Positions 1 to 9,416 of a stretch of 45,000 nt of DNA are shown here, piece after piece. Where the stretch lies: assembly GCA_964630665.1 (NCBI GenBank), contig CAZVVN010000023.1, forward strand, positions 1-45,000, in the 5' to 3' direction. The notes below the pieces were generated by a model, which saw only the letters and a program-made list of their open reading frames with translations, was not told the DNA's origin and did not search any database. Source of the stretch: UBA9619 sp964630665. GTDB lineage: Bacteria > Pseudomonadota > Gammaproteobacteria > Arenicellales > UBA868. Position numbers and translations under genes: made by a program. Numbering within the stretch: the first letter of the stretch is position 1; each line of letters opens with the position of its first letter.

Positions 1-7
1 AACCGAA

Positions 8-1195
8 TCAGGCTTTGAGGTTTTCCCCAAGAAATTCAATGGCTTTCTGTACACCGCCTGAACCATGGGGTACGTTCCTCGCGATCAGTCCCAACTCGAC
101 CACGCCGAGCGCACCCAGTATGTGCGGGGCATTGATATGACCCATGTGGGCAATGCGTAAAGCCTTGCCGCGAAGATCACCGATCCCACCACCCACGACC
201 ACACCGCAACACTGCCTGCAGAAATCACGAAACCCCAACGGATCGTAGGCTTCATCCATCAGAACGGTGGTCACTGAATTGGCCCGTTCCTCTGGATCGA
301 TAATATTGAATTCCAGCGCTCCATCTTCACACCAGGTGGCCACCGCCAGGCGGACGGCCTCAGCCAAGAGCCGGTGGCGTTGGATAACATTTTCCAGACC
401 CTCTTGAAGCAGCATATCCAGCGAACAGCGAAGTCCATACAGCAGATGTTCCGGTGGTGTGCCACAATATTTTTCAGGGTGCAGTTCTCCGTGCCGTGCC
501 GTCCAGTCCCAGTAACGGGTCCTTAGCCCGGCAGCAGGGTGCGCAGCCCACGCCCTCTCGCCAGCCGCGACAAAGCTCAGACCCGGCGGCAACATCAGGC
601 CTTTCTGTGAACCACTCACAGCGATATCGACACCCCAGTCATCCATCTCGACCGGCATGGTCGCCAGAGATGCGATCGTGTCGACCATGACCAGAGCGTC
701 ATGCCCTGCTGCGCGAACAGCCGCGACAATCGCTGCGATGTCGTTGACAACGCCGGACGCAGTGTCCACCTGTACGACGAGTACTGCCTTGATCCGGCCC
801 TTGATGTCGGCCCGCAAACGTGCCTCGACAGCTTCCGGATCCACCGCATGCCGCCAGTCCTGCGGCAGACTCAGCACCCTAAGATCCATCAAATCCGCCA
901 TCTTTCCCCAGGCCTCGGCAAATCGACCGCTGTTCAGGACCAGGATCTCGTCACCCGATGAGAGCACATTGGCCAGCGCCGCTTCCCAGGCACCGTGCCC
1001 GTTGGCCGCATAAATGTAGGTCTCACCGCAGGTCCCGAAAATCGTCTTCAGATCCGCCCTGCAGGTGTCGGTGATCTCGACCAGCTCCGGATCAAAAATA
1101 TCGACCGCGGGCCGGTGCATCGCACGCAGCACTTCATCGGGGATGGTCGTAGGCCCCGGGATGACCAGAAACTCCCGCCCGTTGCTGATCGTCAT
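8..1195 (-). CDS. Class V PLP aminotransferase (alanine/serine-glyoxylate type)
   Basis: The 395-residue protein has the length and layout of cytosolic class V aminotransferases such as alanine-glyoxylate, serine-glyoxylate and (S)-ureidoglycine-glyoxylate enzymes. The N-terminal IPGPTTIPDEVL segment binds substrate and the motif SGSQKGLMLPPG carries the PLP lysine (K198). VDTIASL (171-177) supplies the PLP-ring aspartate D172. The ATG at 1195 is preceded by AGGAG (1204-1208), which supports the start. It is transcribed away from the ketopantoate-reductase/HyuAB run, so it may share a control region with it. By family it would move an amino group from an amino acid to glyoxylate or another 2-oxo acid. 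The exact donor cannot be read from the sequence. Confidence 0.9.
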   Translation of the reverse strand: MTISNGREFLVIPGPTTIPDEVLRAMHRPAVDIFDPELVEITDTCRADLKTIFGTCGETYIYAANGHGAWEAALANVLSSGDEILVLNSGRFAEAWGKMADLMDLRVLSLPQDWRHAVDPEAVEARLRADIKGRIKAVLVVQVDTASGVVNDIAAIVAAVRAAGHDALVMVDTIASLATMPVEMDDWGVDIAVSGSQKGLMLPPGLSFVAAGERAWAAHPAAGLRTRYWDWTARHGELHPEKYCGTPPEHLLYGLRCSLDMLLQEGLENVIQRHRLLAEAVRLAVATWCEDGALEFNIIDPEERANSVTTVLMDEAYDPLGFRDFCRQCCGVVVGGGIGDLRGKALRIAHMGHINAPHILGALGVVELGLIARNVPHGSGGVQKAIEFLGENLKA

Positions 1196-1310
1196 ATTGG
1201 CGTCTCCTCAGAAAGTCTGTAACGTCGCGACCGAAGTATAGCGCCCGGTCAGGATTGTCCCGGGCTCAACCACTGGATGCCAGCAGACCTCAGCACCGCC
1301 AAGGATCTCC

Positions 1311-1339
1311 TTGAGTGCCCGGATCCGGCATCGTGTAGA
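1311..1339 (+). promoter_or_regulatory. Weak candidate promoter with internal palindrome
   Basis: In the 269-base gap between the divergent aminotransferase and ketopantoate-reductase-like genes, TTGAGT (1311-1316) is followed after 17 bases by TGTAGA (1334-1339), a poor -10. Between them lies the perfect palindrome CCGGATCCGG (1319-1328), which could be an operator or chance in GC-rich DNA. I see no better promoter in this gap. Confidence 0.2.
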
Positions 1340-1464
1340 TAGCGTGGACAAACGTGTACGTTGAGAGACACAATCGTGCGTGAGCCGGTCCCACGGGAAA
1401 ACCGGCGGGTGGCGGTGGAATCAGCCGAGAAACGATCTCGCTAGACCGAAAAGGAGGAGAACAC

Positions 1465-2490
1465 ATGCGCATTGGAATCGTCGGTGCGGGGGCCGTCGGC
1501 AGTGTTGTCGGCGGCCTGCTCACCCGCGGTGGACACGACATCACCCTGATCGATCCCTGGCCCGAACACGTCGAAAAGATCCAGCGCGATGGATTGATCA
1601 TCGAAACAACAGATCAGACGCACCTCACCCACCCTAAGGCGATCCACATCTGTGATCTGCCGCAGGTCAGTGAACCTTTTGAGGCCGCATTCATAGCGGT
1701 AAAGAGCTACGACACGATCTGGGCGACCGCACTGATACGTGACTACGTGGCATGCCCAGATGGGGTCTTCGTCGATTTTCAGAATGGAATCAACGACGAG
1801 CGAATGGCTTCGGTGGCAGGCAAAGAACGCTCACTGGGCTGTGTCATCACCATTGGCGTGGGCTGTTATGAACCTGGGAAAGCGATCCGTACCGATACCT
1901 ACCTGCTGGGGTTTAAGGTGGGCGAACACGACGGCACTGACACGGCCAGGGTCCGTCGTATCGCCGAGATCCTGGAGTGCATCGCACGGGCCGAAGTGAC
2001 GACCGACCTGTGGGGCAATCGCTGGTCGAAGTTGATGGTCAACTGTATGGCCAATGCACTGGCTGGCCTCAGTGGGTACGGTACGGCCCAAGTCAGAACA
2101 ATTCCCGAGATCACTCGGTTGGCGATACAACTGGGTGCCGAGACCGCCCGCGTAGCGCTCGCCTTGGGACACGATCTACACCCGGTCGCAGGCGTCTCAC
2201 CGCACAAGATCATCGACGCAGCCGAGGGCAGAAACGTAACGGAAGTCCTTGAGGCGCTCCAAAACGCCGGCAGCGATGGTGGCCAGGGCGTCCCATCACT
2301 GGGACAGGACGTCCGAAAAAAGCGGCGCACCGAGATCGACTACCTGAACGGCCACGTGGCCGAAACAGGTCGTCAACTCGGCATACCCACACCATTCAAC
2401 GACCGCATCGTCGCGATTGTCAACGAGTTGGGTATCGGCTTTGCAAGTGATCCGGCGCACCTCGCATCCCTACAAGAGATGCTGCCATGA
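1465..2490 (+). CDS. Ketopantoate reductase (ApbA/PanE) family oxidoreductase
   Basis: A 341-residue NAD(P)-dependent 2-oxo-acid reductase homologue. The N-terminus MRIGIVGAGAVG is a Rossmann nucleotide-binding loop. The region WSKLMVNCMANAL (lysine about residue 189, asparagines at +4 and +8) matches the family's catalytic Lys with its conserved Asn residues. The C-terminal helical domain is complete. An excellent AAGGAGGAG sits 7 to 15 bases before the ATG. Its last codon overlaps the hyuA start by ATGA (2487-2490), so the two are probably translationally coupled. That context suggests a 2-hydroxy/2-oxo acid or related carbonyl in the HyuAB pathway rather than pantothenate synthesis, but this is inference. 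The family contains many paralogues that are not PanE. Confidence 0.87.
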   Translation: MRIGIVGAGAVGSVVGGLLTRGGHDITLIDPWPEHVEKIQRDGLIIETTDQTHLTHPKAIHICDLPQVSEPFEAAFIAVKSYDTIWATALIRDYVACPDGVFVDFQNGINDERMASVAGKERSLGCVITIGVGCYEPGKAIRTDTYLLGFKVGEHDGTDTARVRRIAEILECIARAEVTTDLWGNRWSKLMVNCMANALAGLSGYGTAQVRTIPEITRLAIQLGAETARVALALGHDLHPVAGVSPHKIIDAAEGRNVTEVLEALQNAGSDGGQGVPSLGQDVRKKRRTEIDYLNGHVAETGRQLGIPTPFNDRIVAIVNELGIGFASDPAHLASLQEMLP

Positions 2491-4529
2491 GCGGATGGCA
2501 AGCCGGCGTTGATGTAGGCGGCACCAATACCGACCTGCTGTTTCTCGATCCTGAGACTGGCCGCTACCAGGTAAGCAAGGTCGCCACAACGACTGCCGAT
2601 CAATCGCTGGCAGTGCTGGAGGGGCTGCAGATCGGCGGTATGTCTGTGGCGGAACTTGAGGCCGTGGTTCACGGCACCACTATCGCCACGAACGCGGTTC
2701 TGGAACGAAAGGGCGCACGCTGCGGACTGATCACCACCCGGGGTTTTCGAGACGTGCTCGAACTGGGACGCCGAACGCGCCCCAATAACTACGGGATGAC
2801 CGGTTCATTCGAGCCCCTGATTGATCGAGAACTGCGGCTGGAGGTCAGTGAGCGGCTCGACGCGCGTGGGCGGGTTGTGCTGCCGCTGGACGAGACCGAA
2901 GTGCGAACTGCACTCGAGAGATTGGAGTCGCTGGGGGCCGAAGCGGTCGTCATTCATTTCCTGCACGCCTACGCCAATCCTATCCATGAGGAACGTGCCG
3001 CCGAGATCGCACGGGAGGTCTGGAAAAGCGGGTTTATCTCGACCAGCAGCGAGATCCTTCGCGAAGTCCGTGAATTCGAACGCGGCAGTACCGCCGCAGT
3101 CAATGCCTACGTTCAACCGATCCTCGCGGCATACCTGGAGCGGATCTCTCAGCGTCTCAAAGATGCAGGGTTTCTCCGCCAGCTGCTGGTGATGCAGGGC
3201 AATGGCGGTACCCTCACCGCACAGGCCGCAGCTCGCCAGCCGGTCCAGACCGTAATGTCGGGTCCGGCTGCCGGTGCTGTCGCCGCAGCAAACATCGGCC
3301 AGCAGGCAGGATTTGAAAACCTGATCGCCTGCGACATGGGCGGAACCAGCTTCGATGTCAGCGTCATCATCGGCAGCACCCCGGCCCTGTCGTCCGAGAA
3401 AGACCTGGCCTACGGCATTCCGGTCAGGGTGCCTATGGTCGACATCCACACAATCGGTGCCGGCGGTGGTTCCATCGCCCGGGTCGATTCGGCGGGCCTG
3501 CTTCGGGTCGGACCGGAGAGCGCCGGGGCCCAGCCTGGGCCGGTGTGTTACGGACGCGGCGGTTTGCAGCCCACGGTCACAGACGCCAATCTGGTGCTGG
3601 GCCGCATCGATGTGGCCGGGTTTGCCGGGGTCGGGCAGCACCCTGACAGCCGCAAACAGGCCGCCGCTGAGATCGACGAATCTGTCGGCCGGCCTCTCGG
3701 CCTGAACACCGTGGATGCAGCCGCAGCGATCCTCGCGATCTCCAGCAATCAACTGGCCTCGGCCATTCGATTGGTTTCAATTGAAAAAGGCCATGACCCA
3801 CGCGACTTCGCACTGTTTGCTTTCGGGGGCGCAGGACCGCTTCACGCCGTCGGCCTGGCGCGGGAATTGGGCATTCCCCGGGTACTGGTTCCGCGCTTTC
3901 CAGGCATCACATCAGCCCTCGGCTGCCTGATCTCCGACCTGCGACACGACTATGTCGAGACACTCTGGCGCCCGCTCGCTACGGTCGATCCAGAAAGTGC
4001 AGATCGGATATTCCTCAAACATGCAGAACAGGGTCGCCAGACGATCATCGATGAGAGCGTACCAACTGAATCGATCGACATCATTCATGAGGCCGACCTC
4101 ATGTACCAGGGGCAGAGCCACGTGTTCCGCGTCCGGGTACAGAGCCCAGGATTTTCCGAATATGACGTTGCGGCCGCCTTCTCGGAGCGCTACCGGGAAC
4201 GGTTCGACATCGTCCTGGAAGACATGACACCGGTCCTGGCCAGCCTCCGGACCACGGTCATCGGTCGCCGGCCCGATCTGGTACTAAAGAGGCTCGGCAA
4301 AGGTGAGGAAGCCCCCCTGCCCGGCCCTGTCTCCAGTCGGCCGGTTTTCTTCGCTGGTGACTGGATTGATACCCCGGTCTATGACCGCGACGCCCTCATC
4401 CAGGGAACATCACTGGAGGGGCCGGCCATCGTGCAGCAGGCAGACACCACCTGCCTGATCGATCCCGGGGCCCGGGCCACGGTGGATCCTGACAGCAACC
4501 TGATCATCGAAACCCGGCCCGATCCTTGA
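2487..4529 (+). CDS. hyuA: Hydantoinase/oxoprolinase subunit A (ATP-dependent)
   Basis: The 680-residue protein is a full-length HyuA/N-methylhydantoinase A homologue of the ASKHA fold. Phosphate-binding motifs are DVGGTNTD (9-16) and CDMGGTSFDVS (about 281-291), with HGTTIATNAVLERKGA and IGAGGGSIARVD also present. HyuA with HyuB cleaves cyclic amides such as hydantoins or 5-oxoproline with ATP; related complexes carboxylate ketones. The loop after the GFRDVLE segment reads TRPNNYGMTGSFEPL, clearly different from the other two HyuA proteins here, which suggests a different substrate. The start overlaps the preceding stop, and hyuB follows 15 bases after its end. Confidence 0.93.
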   Translation: MSGWQAGVDVGGTNTDLLFLDPETGRYQVSKVATTTADQSLAVLEGLQIGGMSVAELEAVVHGTTIATNAVLERKGARCGLITTRGFRDVLELGRRTRPNNYGMTGSFEPLIDRELRLEVSERLDARGRVVLPLDETEVRTALERLESLGAEAVVIHFLHAYANPIHEERAAEIAREVWKSGFISTSSEILREVREFERGSTAAVNAYVQPILAAYLERISQRLKDAGFLRQLLVMQGNGGTLTAQAAARQPVQTVMSGPAAGAVAAANIGQQAGFENLIACDMGGTSFDVSVIIGSTPALSSEKDLAYGIPVRVPMVDIHTIGAGGGSIARVDSAGLLRVGPESAGAQPGPVCYGRGGLQPTVTDANLVLGRIDVAGFAGVGQHPDSRKQAAAEIDESVGRPLGLNTVDAAAAILAISSNQLASAIRLVSIEKGHDPRDFALFAFGGAGPLHAVGLARELGIPRVLVPRFPGITSALGCLISDLRHDYVETLWRPLATVDPESADRIFLKHAEQGRQTIIDESVPTESIDIIHEADLMYQGQSHVFRVRVQSPGFSEYDVAAAFSERYRERFDIVLEDMTPVLASLRTTVIGRRPDLVLKRLGKGEEAPLPGPVSSRPVFFAGDWIDTPVYDRDALIQGTSLEGPAIVQQADTTCLIDPGARATVDPDSNLIIETRPDP

Positions 4530-4544
4530 AGAGGCAACCCTGAA

Positions 4545-6188
4545 ATGACAATGGATCCCGTGACACTCGCCGTGATCGAAAACGGTCTCCGCCAGGTCTG
4601 TTCGGAAATGGATCTGGTACATGAAAAAACTTCCTTCTCACCGGTCATCTCAGAAGCCTTCGATCGATCGAATGGCATCTACGATCGATCCAGCGGTGAG
4701 ATGATCGCCCAGGGTGAACTGGGACTGCCGATCTTTCTCGGGGTCATGCAGTTCGCCACCCAGGCGGTTCTGGAAAAGCGCAGCGACTTAGGTCCCGGGG
4801 ACGTGATCATTCAGAACGACCCTTATCTTGGCGGCACTCACCTGATGGACGTCAAAATGGTGATGCCGTTCTATTACGCGGGCGAACTGTGGTGCTTTCT
4901 CTCCAACACCGGCCACTGGCCGGACACCGGCGGCATGGTCCCGGGCGGATTCAATTCAACCGCAACCGAGATTCAGCAGGAGGGATTGCGCCTGCCTCCT
5001 GTCAAGCTGATGTGTGCAGGAGAACTGCAACAGGATGTGGTCGACATCATCCTCAACAACATCCGTGTACCGGACGAACGAATCGGTGATATCCGGGCCC
5101 AGATCGGGGCCCTGAAAACCGGTGAGAAGAGATTGACCGCACTGCTTGACCGTTACGGCGCGGACACAGTCGTTGCCGCAATCGCCGACCTCAGGGGCCG
5201 GTCCGAACAGCACATGCGAGAGGTGATCTCAGCAATAACCGACGGTACCTACAGTTTCACGGCTTACATCGACAGCGATGGCGTCATCGATGAACCGCTG
5301 GCCATTGTCCTCGACCTGACAATCGATGGCAGCGATGCTCATTTCGACTTTTCCCGCTCAAGTCCCCCGTGCCGGGGTCCAATGAACTCGGTCTGGGCGA
5401 CGACTCAGTCGGCAGTATACGTGGCCATGAAACATATTTTCCCCGAGGTCCCGATCAACGCTGGCTGTTTCGCACCTCTGCACATCAAGCCGCCCCAGGG
5501 CACCTTCCTGTATGCTCAATATCCGAGGCCCGTTGCCGGCTGTGCAGCGGAGGTCGCGCAACGCATCATGGAGGCTGTCTTTGGGGCGATGGCCCAGCCT
5601 CTGCCCGAGCGCCTGTTCGGCGCGCCGGCCGGAACCAGCGGTAACCTGGCCCTCGGCGGACACGATCCAGAAGCTGAGCGCGACTACATCATGTATTTCT
5701 TCTCCGGAGGCGGCTACGGCGGATGGGTTGACGGTGACGGCCTGACCAACGGCTGCTCGACGGTCGGCATATCAAAGACCCAGCCCGTTGAAATACTCGA
5801 ACAGCATTATCCGCTGCTTTTCGAAACCTATGCGCTGCGAGAGGATTCCGGTGGCGCAGGCAAGCGGCGCGGCGGCTTCGGAGTCAGCTACCGGATCCGC
5901 CTCCTGCGTGGTGAAGGCAAGGCGTCCTTCCTGATGGACCACGGCCGGGACGGACCCCCGGGGATGACAGGTGGCGATTCCGGGGCACCCAACGAGATCC
6001 GTGTCGGCCAGGCGGGTGCGGTCACAACGCCGGAACACGTCTCCAAGGGTGAAGGCTACGTGCTGAGGGCTGGTGATTGGATCGAGGTGCACACCCCTGG
6101 CGGTGGCGGCTACGGACCGCCCGATGAGCGAGACCCCGCCTCAATTGAGAACGACCTGCGCCGCGGGTATTACACCGATTCCCCGTGA
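4545..6188 (+). CDS. hyuB: Hydantoinase/oxoprolinase subunit B
   Basis: The 547-residue protein is the partner of the preceding HyuA. The start region MDPVTLAVIENGLRQVCSE is typical of HyuB. The motif NDPYLGGTHLMD, followed by the downstream NTGHWPDTGG, supplies the conserved Asp and His residues thought to form the metal/active centre. It ends with the family signature of glycine-rich HTPGGGGYGPP. A GAAGAGG element precedes the ATG at 4545; a second ATG two codons later (4551) is a less likely start. The 132 bases after it hold no gene. A weak hairpin (ACGGC/GCCGT near 6262-6277) and an isolated TTGACA lie there. Confidence 0.93.
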   Translation: MTMDPVTLAVIENGLRQVCSEMDLVHEKTSFSPVISEAFDRSNGIYDRSSGEMIAQGELGLPIFLGVMQFATQAVLEKRSDLGPGDVIIQNDPYLGGTHLMDVKMVMPFYYAGELWCFLSNTGHWPDTGGMVPGGFNSTATEIQQEGLRLPPVKLMCAGELQQDVVDIILNNIRVPDERIGDIRAQIGALKTGEKRLTALLDRYGADTVVAAIADLRGRSEQHMREVISAITDGTYSFTAYIDSDGVIDEPLAIVLDLTIDGSDAHFDFSRSSPPCRGPMNSVWATTQSAVYVAMKHIFPEVPINAGCFAPLHIKPPQGTFLYAQYPRPVAGCAAEVAQRIMEAVFGAMAQPLPERLFGAPAGTSGNLALGGHDPEAERDYIMYFFSGGGYGGWVDGDGLTNGCSTVGISKTQPVEILEQHYPLLFETYALREDSGGAGKRRGGFGVSYRIRLLRGEGKASFLMDHGRDGPPGMTGGDSGAPNEIRVGQAGAVTTPEHVSKGEGYVLRAGDWIEVHTPGGGGYGPPDERDPASIENDLRRGYYTDSP

Positions 6189-6320
6189 CCGCCGAAAACG
6201 ACCCGACTGCCAACCTCGGCGAGGACCTGTTGAAGTTGCGTCCTGACCTGTTAGCATGACGACGGCTAAGCTGCCGTTGACAGAAAACTGCAGTAATACC
6301 ACGCGCCGCGAGATATCGAC

Positions 6321-7244
6321 ATGACATTCGGATTCTCCCTGATCGTCCGGGGCAGTGATGCAACCCCTGAAAACTTTAGCCTGATGGCAGAGCGCGCCGA
6401 GTCACTGGATATCGACAGCCTCTGGTGCAGCGCCCACATCGTCCTGCCACCCCAGGTCCGTTCCGGTTACGCCATGGTGCCCGATCTGATGCACCCGCCG
6501 CACTGGAAAGAACGTTACTGGGAACCGTTCACGGTCATCAGTTACCTGGCGGCCAGAACCTCCCGACTGAGGTTCGGCACCAGCATCATCGTCCTGCCGA
6601 TGCACAACCCCTTCGAGGTCGCCAAACAAGTTGCCGAAGTCGATGAACTCAGTGGCGGACGATTCACTTTGGGTCTCGGGGTAGGCTGGTTCGAGGAGGA
6701 GTTTGAGGTCCTGAACCAGGATTTTCGGACTCGGGGAGCCAGAACCGACGAGGCATTGGCTTTGATGAGAAAACTCTGGGGCCCCGACCCAGTCAGTTTT
6801 CAGGGCCGTTTCTACAATGTTGCCGATGCCCACTTCGGGCCGAAGCCGGTCCAGCAGCCTGGGCCACCAATCTGGATCGCCGGCAACAGTGAGCCGGCCC
6901 TGCGTCGGGCGGCCCGCTACGCCGACGCCTGGCATCCCGTCAGACCCACTTTTGCTCTGATCAAACAAGCCAGAGAAACACTGGCCGTTTACCTTGAAGA
7001 GGCATCCCGGGCGCCCGACGCGATTCAGATTGCGATCAAACTGCCGCTGGTCGTCGAAGATGAATCCCCGGACCGCGATACCTTCCCCACCCGGGGACAG
7101 CCAACAGAGATCGCAGGTGCGATCGACCGGTTCCGGGAACTGGGTGTCGATCATTTCGTCTTCGACCTGGTACCGGAAACGATCGGCTGTGCCCTGGACA
7201 GCATGGACCGGTTTGCCCAGGACATCCGCCCGCACCTCCGCTGA
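6321..7244 (+). CDS. LLM-class flavin-dependent oxidoreductase (luciferase-like)
   Basis: The 307-residue protein is of the bacterial luciferase-like monooxygenase/F420-type TIM-barrel family. Diagnostic stretches are RLRFGTSIIVLPMHNPFEVAK, a segment ending in the conserved cofactor-facing region, LSGGRFTLGLGVGWFEEEF, and GPPIWIAGNSEPALRRAARYADAW. Members use FMN with an NAD(P)H reductase, or F420, to oxidise small substrates. Which cofactor applies here cannot be decided from sequence alone. It follows hyuB after 132 bases and precedes the CoA-transferase by 58, so it probably belongs to the same catabolic unit. The ribosome-binding site is weak. Confidence 0.85.
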   Translation: MTFGFSLIVRGSDATPENFSLMAERAESLDIDSLWCSAHIVLPPQVRSGYAMVPDLMHPPHWKERYWEPFTVISYLAARTSRLRFGTSIIVLPMHNPFEVAKQVAEVDELSGGRFTLGLGVGWFEEEFEVLNQDFRTRGARTDEALALMRKLWGPDPVSFQGRFYNVADAHFGPKPVQQPGPPIWIAGNSEPALRRAARYADAWHPVRPTFALIKQARETLAVYLEEASRAPDAIQIAIKLPLVVEDESPDRDTFPTRGQPTEIAGAIDRFRELGVDHFVFDLVPETIGCALDSMDRFAQDIRPHLR

Positions 7245-7302
7245 AGGCATCGCGACCGCTCATCCTCTAAGCTGTCACGATATCGCGGCCAGGACCTGCC
7301 AT

Positions 7303-8517
7303 GTGAAAGCTCTCAAAGATATACGGGTCGTAGACTTCACCAAGGTGCTGGCTGGGCCTTTATGCACCCAGTGCCTGGGTGATCTTGGGGCCGACGTCAT
7401 CAAGGTGGAGCCCCTCGAACACGGCGACGATACCCGGCGCTGGCCTCCTTTTCGCAAAGACGAAGGTGTCATCTTTCTGAGCACCAACCGCTCCAAACGC
7501 AGCATCGCTGTGAATCTCAAGTCCAGTGAAGGTGCTCGCATACGCGACCGCCTGATCGCATCGGCCGACATTGTTCTGGAAAGTTTCGGCCCCGGTGTCG
7601 CTGAACGCCTCGGGCTGGACTTCAAGTCCATCCAGCAGAACAATCCGCGGGCGATCTGCTGCAGTTTTTCGGGCTACGGGTCCAGCGGCCCGATGCGCAA
7701 GGGCAAAGGCTTCGATCTGATCCTGCAGGCCTTCAGCGGCATGCTCTCGATGACTGGCGAACCCGGCGGTTCACCGTCCAGGAGCCCGTTCTCACCTGTC
7801 GACCAGACAACAGGCCTGCACGCTCTAGCCGGTATTCTGGCCGCCCTGATCCAACGTCAGAAGACCGGCGAAGGACAGCACATCGAAGCGTCTCTTTTTG
7901 ACACTGCCACGGCGCTGCTGGCCTATCCCCTGCAGGGCTACTGGCTACATGGGAAGGAACCCGAGAAACCAGGTTCCAGCCATGAATCGCTGTGCCCGTA
8001 CCAGGCCTTCGAGACCGCTGATCGACCAATCATCCTGGGGATTGCGAACGATGCCCTGTGGCGGGCTTTCTGCCGCGTGGCCGAGGTCGAGAAACTGACC
8101 GACGATCCCCGGTTTCAAACCAATGCCAACCGCGTTGAAAACCGGCAGGAAACCGTTTCCATTGTGCGCGGGTTATTACTGGAAAAGGGCCGGGACGCCT
8201 GGCTTGAAACCCTGAACGCAGCGGGAATCCCGTGCTCACCGGTCCACAGCCTGGGTGAGGCATCGGCCCATCCCCACACCGGACAAAGTGGCATGGTTTT
8301 TGAATACACCGATCCCAACACTGGCAGCGACCCGTTGAAGGGTGTCGCCTATCCGCTGAAGTTCGACGGCAGGCGCCCGGCAGTCGAGCGCCGGCCGCCG
8401 CGACTTGGCGAGCACAGCCGGGAAGTACTCGAGGAACTGGGATTTGGTTCCGAGGAGGTCGATGGCTTCGAAACCTCGGGAGTCATCCACCAGCCCCCCG
8501 GGGGGCACGGCAGCTAA
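7303..8517 (+). CDS. CoA-transferase family III (CaiB/BaiF)
   Basis: I chose the GTG at 7303, giving 404 residues, because the family normally begins with the stretch matched here by KALKDIRVVDFTKVLAGPL. The open frame runs upstream to 6994, but there it overlaps the LLM gene and has no family similarity. LGDLGADVIKVEP is the CoA-binding signature. The catalytic aspartate expected for family III (Asp169 of CaiB and formyl-CoA transferase) corresponds to D167 in SPVDQTTGLHALAG. These enzymes move CoA between carboxylic acids through an aspartyl-CoA intermediate. It would activate a carboxylate product of the upstream genes. The acceptor and donor are not predictable. Confidence 0.9.
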   Translation: MKALKDIRVVDFTKVLAGPLCTQCLGDLGADVIKVEPLEHGDDTRRWPPFRKDEGVIFLSTNRSKRSIAVNLKSSEGARIRDRLIASADIVLESFGPGVAERLGLDFKSIQQNNPRAICCSFSGYGSSGPMRKGKGFDLILQAFSGMLSMTGEPGGSPSRSPFSPVDQTTGLHALAGILAALIQRQKTGEGQHIEASLFDTATALLAYPLQGYWLHGKEPEKPGSSHESLCPYQAFETADRPIILGIANDALWRAFCRVAEVEKLTDDPRFQTNANRVENRQETVSIVRGLLLEKGRDAWLETLNAAGIPCSPVHSLGEASAHPHTGQSGMVFEYTDPNTGSDPLKGVAYPLKFDGRRPAVERRPPRLGEHSREVLEELGFGSEEVDGFETSGVIHQPPGGHGS

Positions 8518-8576
8518 CGCAACTCGGTCAGAGCGGGTATTGCAAGCCCGGAGCTTTTCAATGCAGGGAATCATCA

Positions 8577-9374
8577 ATGAAGATCTATATCAGCGCCGAC
8601 ATCGAAGGGATCACCGGAATCGCCCACTGGGATGAAGCCACTCGCGACCACCCTGCCTACGCCGAGTTTCAGCAACGGATGACCGCAGAGACCGCGGCCG
8701 CCTGCGAGGCGGCGCTCGGGTCCGGCGCTCAGGCCATCGTCGTCAAGGACGCCCATGGCACCGGCCGCAATATCCTGGCCGAGCAACTTCCCGCCCCGAC
8801 CCAGCTGATCCGTGGCTGGAGCGGCCACCCTTACGGCATGGTACAGGCGCTGGATAGCAGCTTCGATGCACTGCTGCTGGTGGGCTACCACTCCCCTGCT
8901 GCGAGCGGTGGGCACCCGCTGGCACACACCTTCAGAGGCTCTATCCATCGCATCGAACTGAACGGCGAAAGACTCAGTGAATTCAGAGTCAACAGCCTGA
9001 CCGCCCGCGCTGAAGGCGTCCCCACCGTGTTTCTGAGTGGTGACACCTCTTTGTGTGACGAAGCGGTTCAAGCTGAGCCTGGCATCGTGACAGTAACCAC
9101 GCACACAGGAGTCGGCGCATCGACCTTCGGCCGCCACCCGGCTGATTCAATCGAGCAGATTAAAGAAGGCGTCAGGCGGGCCCTCACAGACCTGCCGGAC
9201 ACCGCACTGCAGCCCATGCCCAAACCCTACACCCTAGAGATCCGCTATCGCATCCCTTTTGATGCTTATGCCGCTTCGTTCTACCCCGGTGCCGTGCTGA
9301 TGAGCGACGACACGGTCCGGGTCGAGACCGGAGAATGGTTCGAGGTACTTCGGGCTCTGCAGTTCCTCAAATAG
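8577..9374 (+). CDS. D-aminopeptidase, M55 family (DppA-like)
   Basis: The 265-residue protein matches the M55 zinc D-aminopeptidases typified by Bacillus DppA. The conserved metal ligands are in place: D8 and E10 in SADIEG, H60 in KDAHGTGRN, H105 in GYHSPA and E135 in the segment NGERLSEFRVNS. DppA forms a decameric ring and releases N-terminal D-amino acids such as D-Ala from peptides. AGGGA lies upstream of the ATG. It is the last gene of the plus-strand unit, 59 bases after the CoA-transferase. M55 enzymes and HyuAB together suggest D-amino-acid derivatives or amides as substrates, an inference from context. Confidence 0.9.
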   Translation: MKIYISADIEGITGIAHWDEATRDHPAYAEFQQRMTAETAAACEAALGSGAQAIVVKDAHGTGRNILAEQLPAPTQLIRGWSGHPYGMVQALDSSFDALLLVGYHSPAASGGHPLAHTFRGSIHRIELNGERLSEFRVNSLTARAEGVPTVFLSGDTSLCDEAVQAEPGIVTVTTHTGVGASTFGRHPADSIEQIKEGVRRALTDLPDTALQPMPKPYTLEIRYRIPFDAYAASFYPGAVLMSDDTVRVETGEWFEVLRALQFLK

Positions 9375-9416
9375 TCGTCCACTGCAGGCAGCAACTCCCG
9401 GGTCGGACAGAGCCTG

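Noticed and set aside
4660..4693. Repeated CGATCGAT runs inside the first hyuB
   Set aside because: They are within a well-conserved coding region and reflect codon choice (Asp-Arg-Ser repeats), not a separate element.
6277..6299. TTGACA followed by TAATAC before the LLM gene
   Set aside because: The -35 is perfect but the TAATAC lies only 11 bases on, and the 17-base position reads CACGCG, so no promoter can be called.
6994..7302. Upstream extension of the CoA-transferase frame
   Set aside because: It overlaps the LLM gene in another frame and shows no family similarity; the GTG at 7303 starts the recognised domain.
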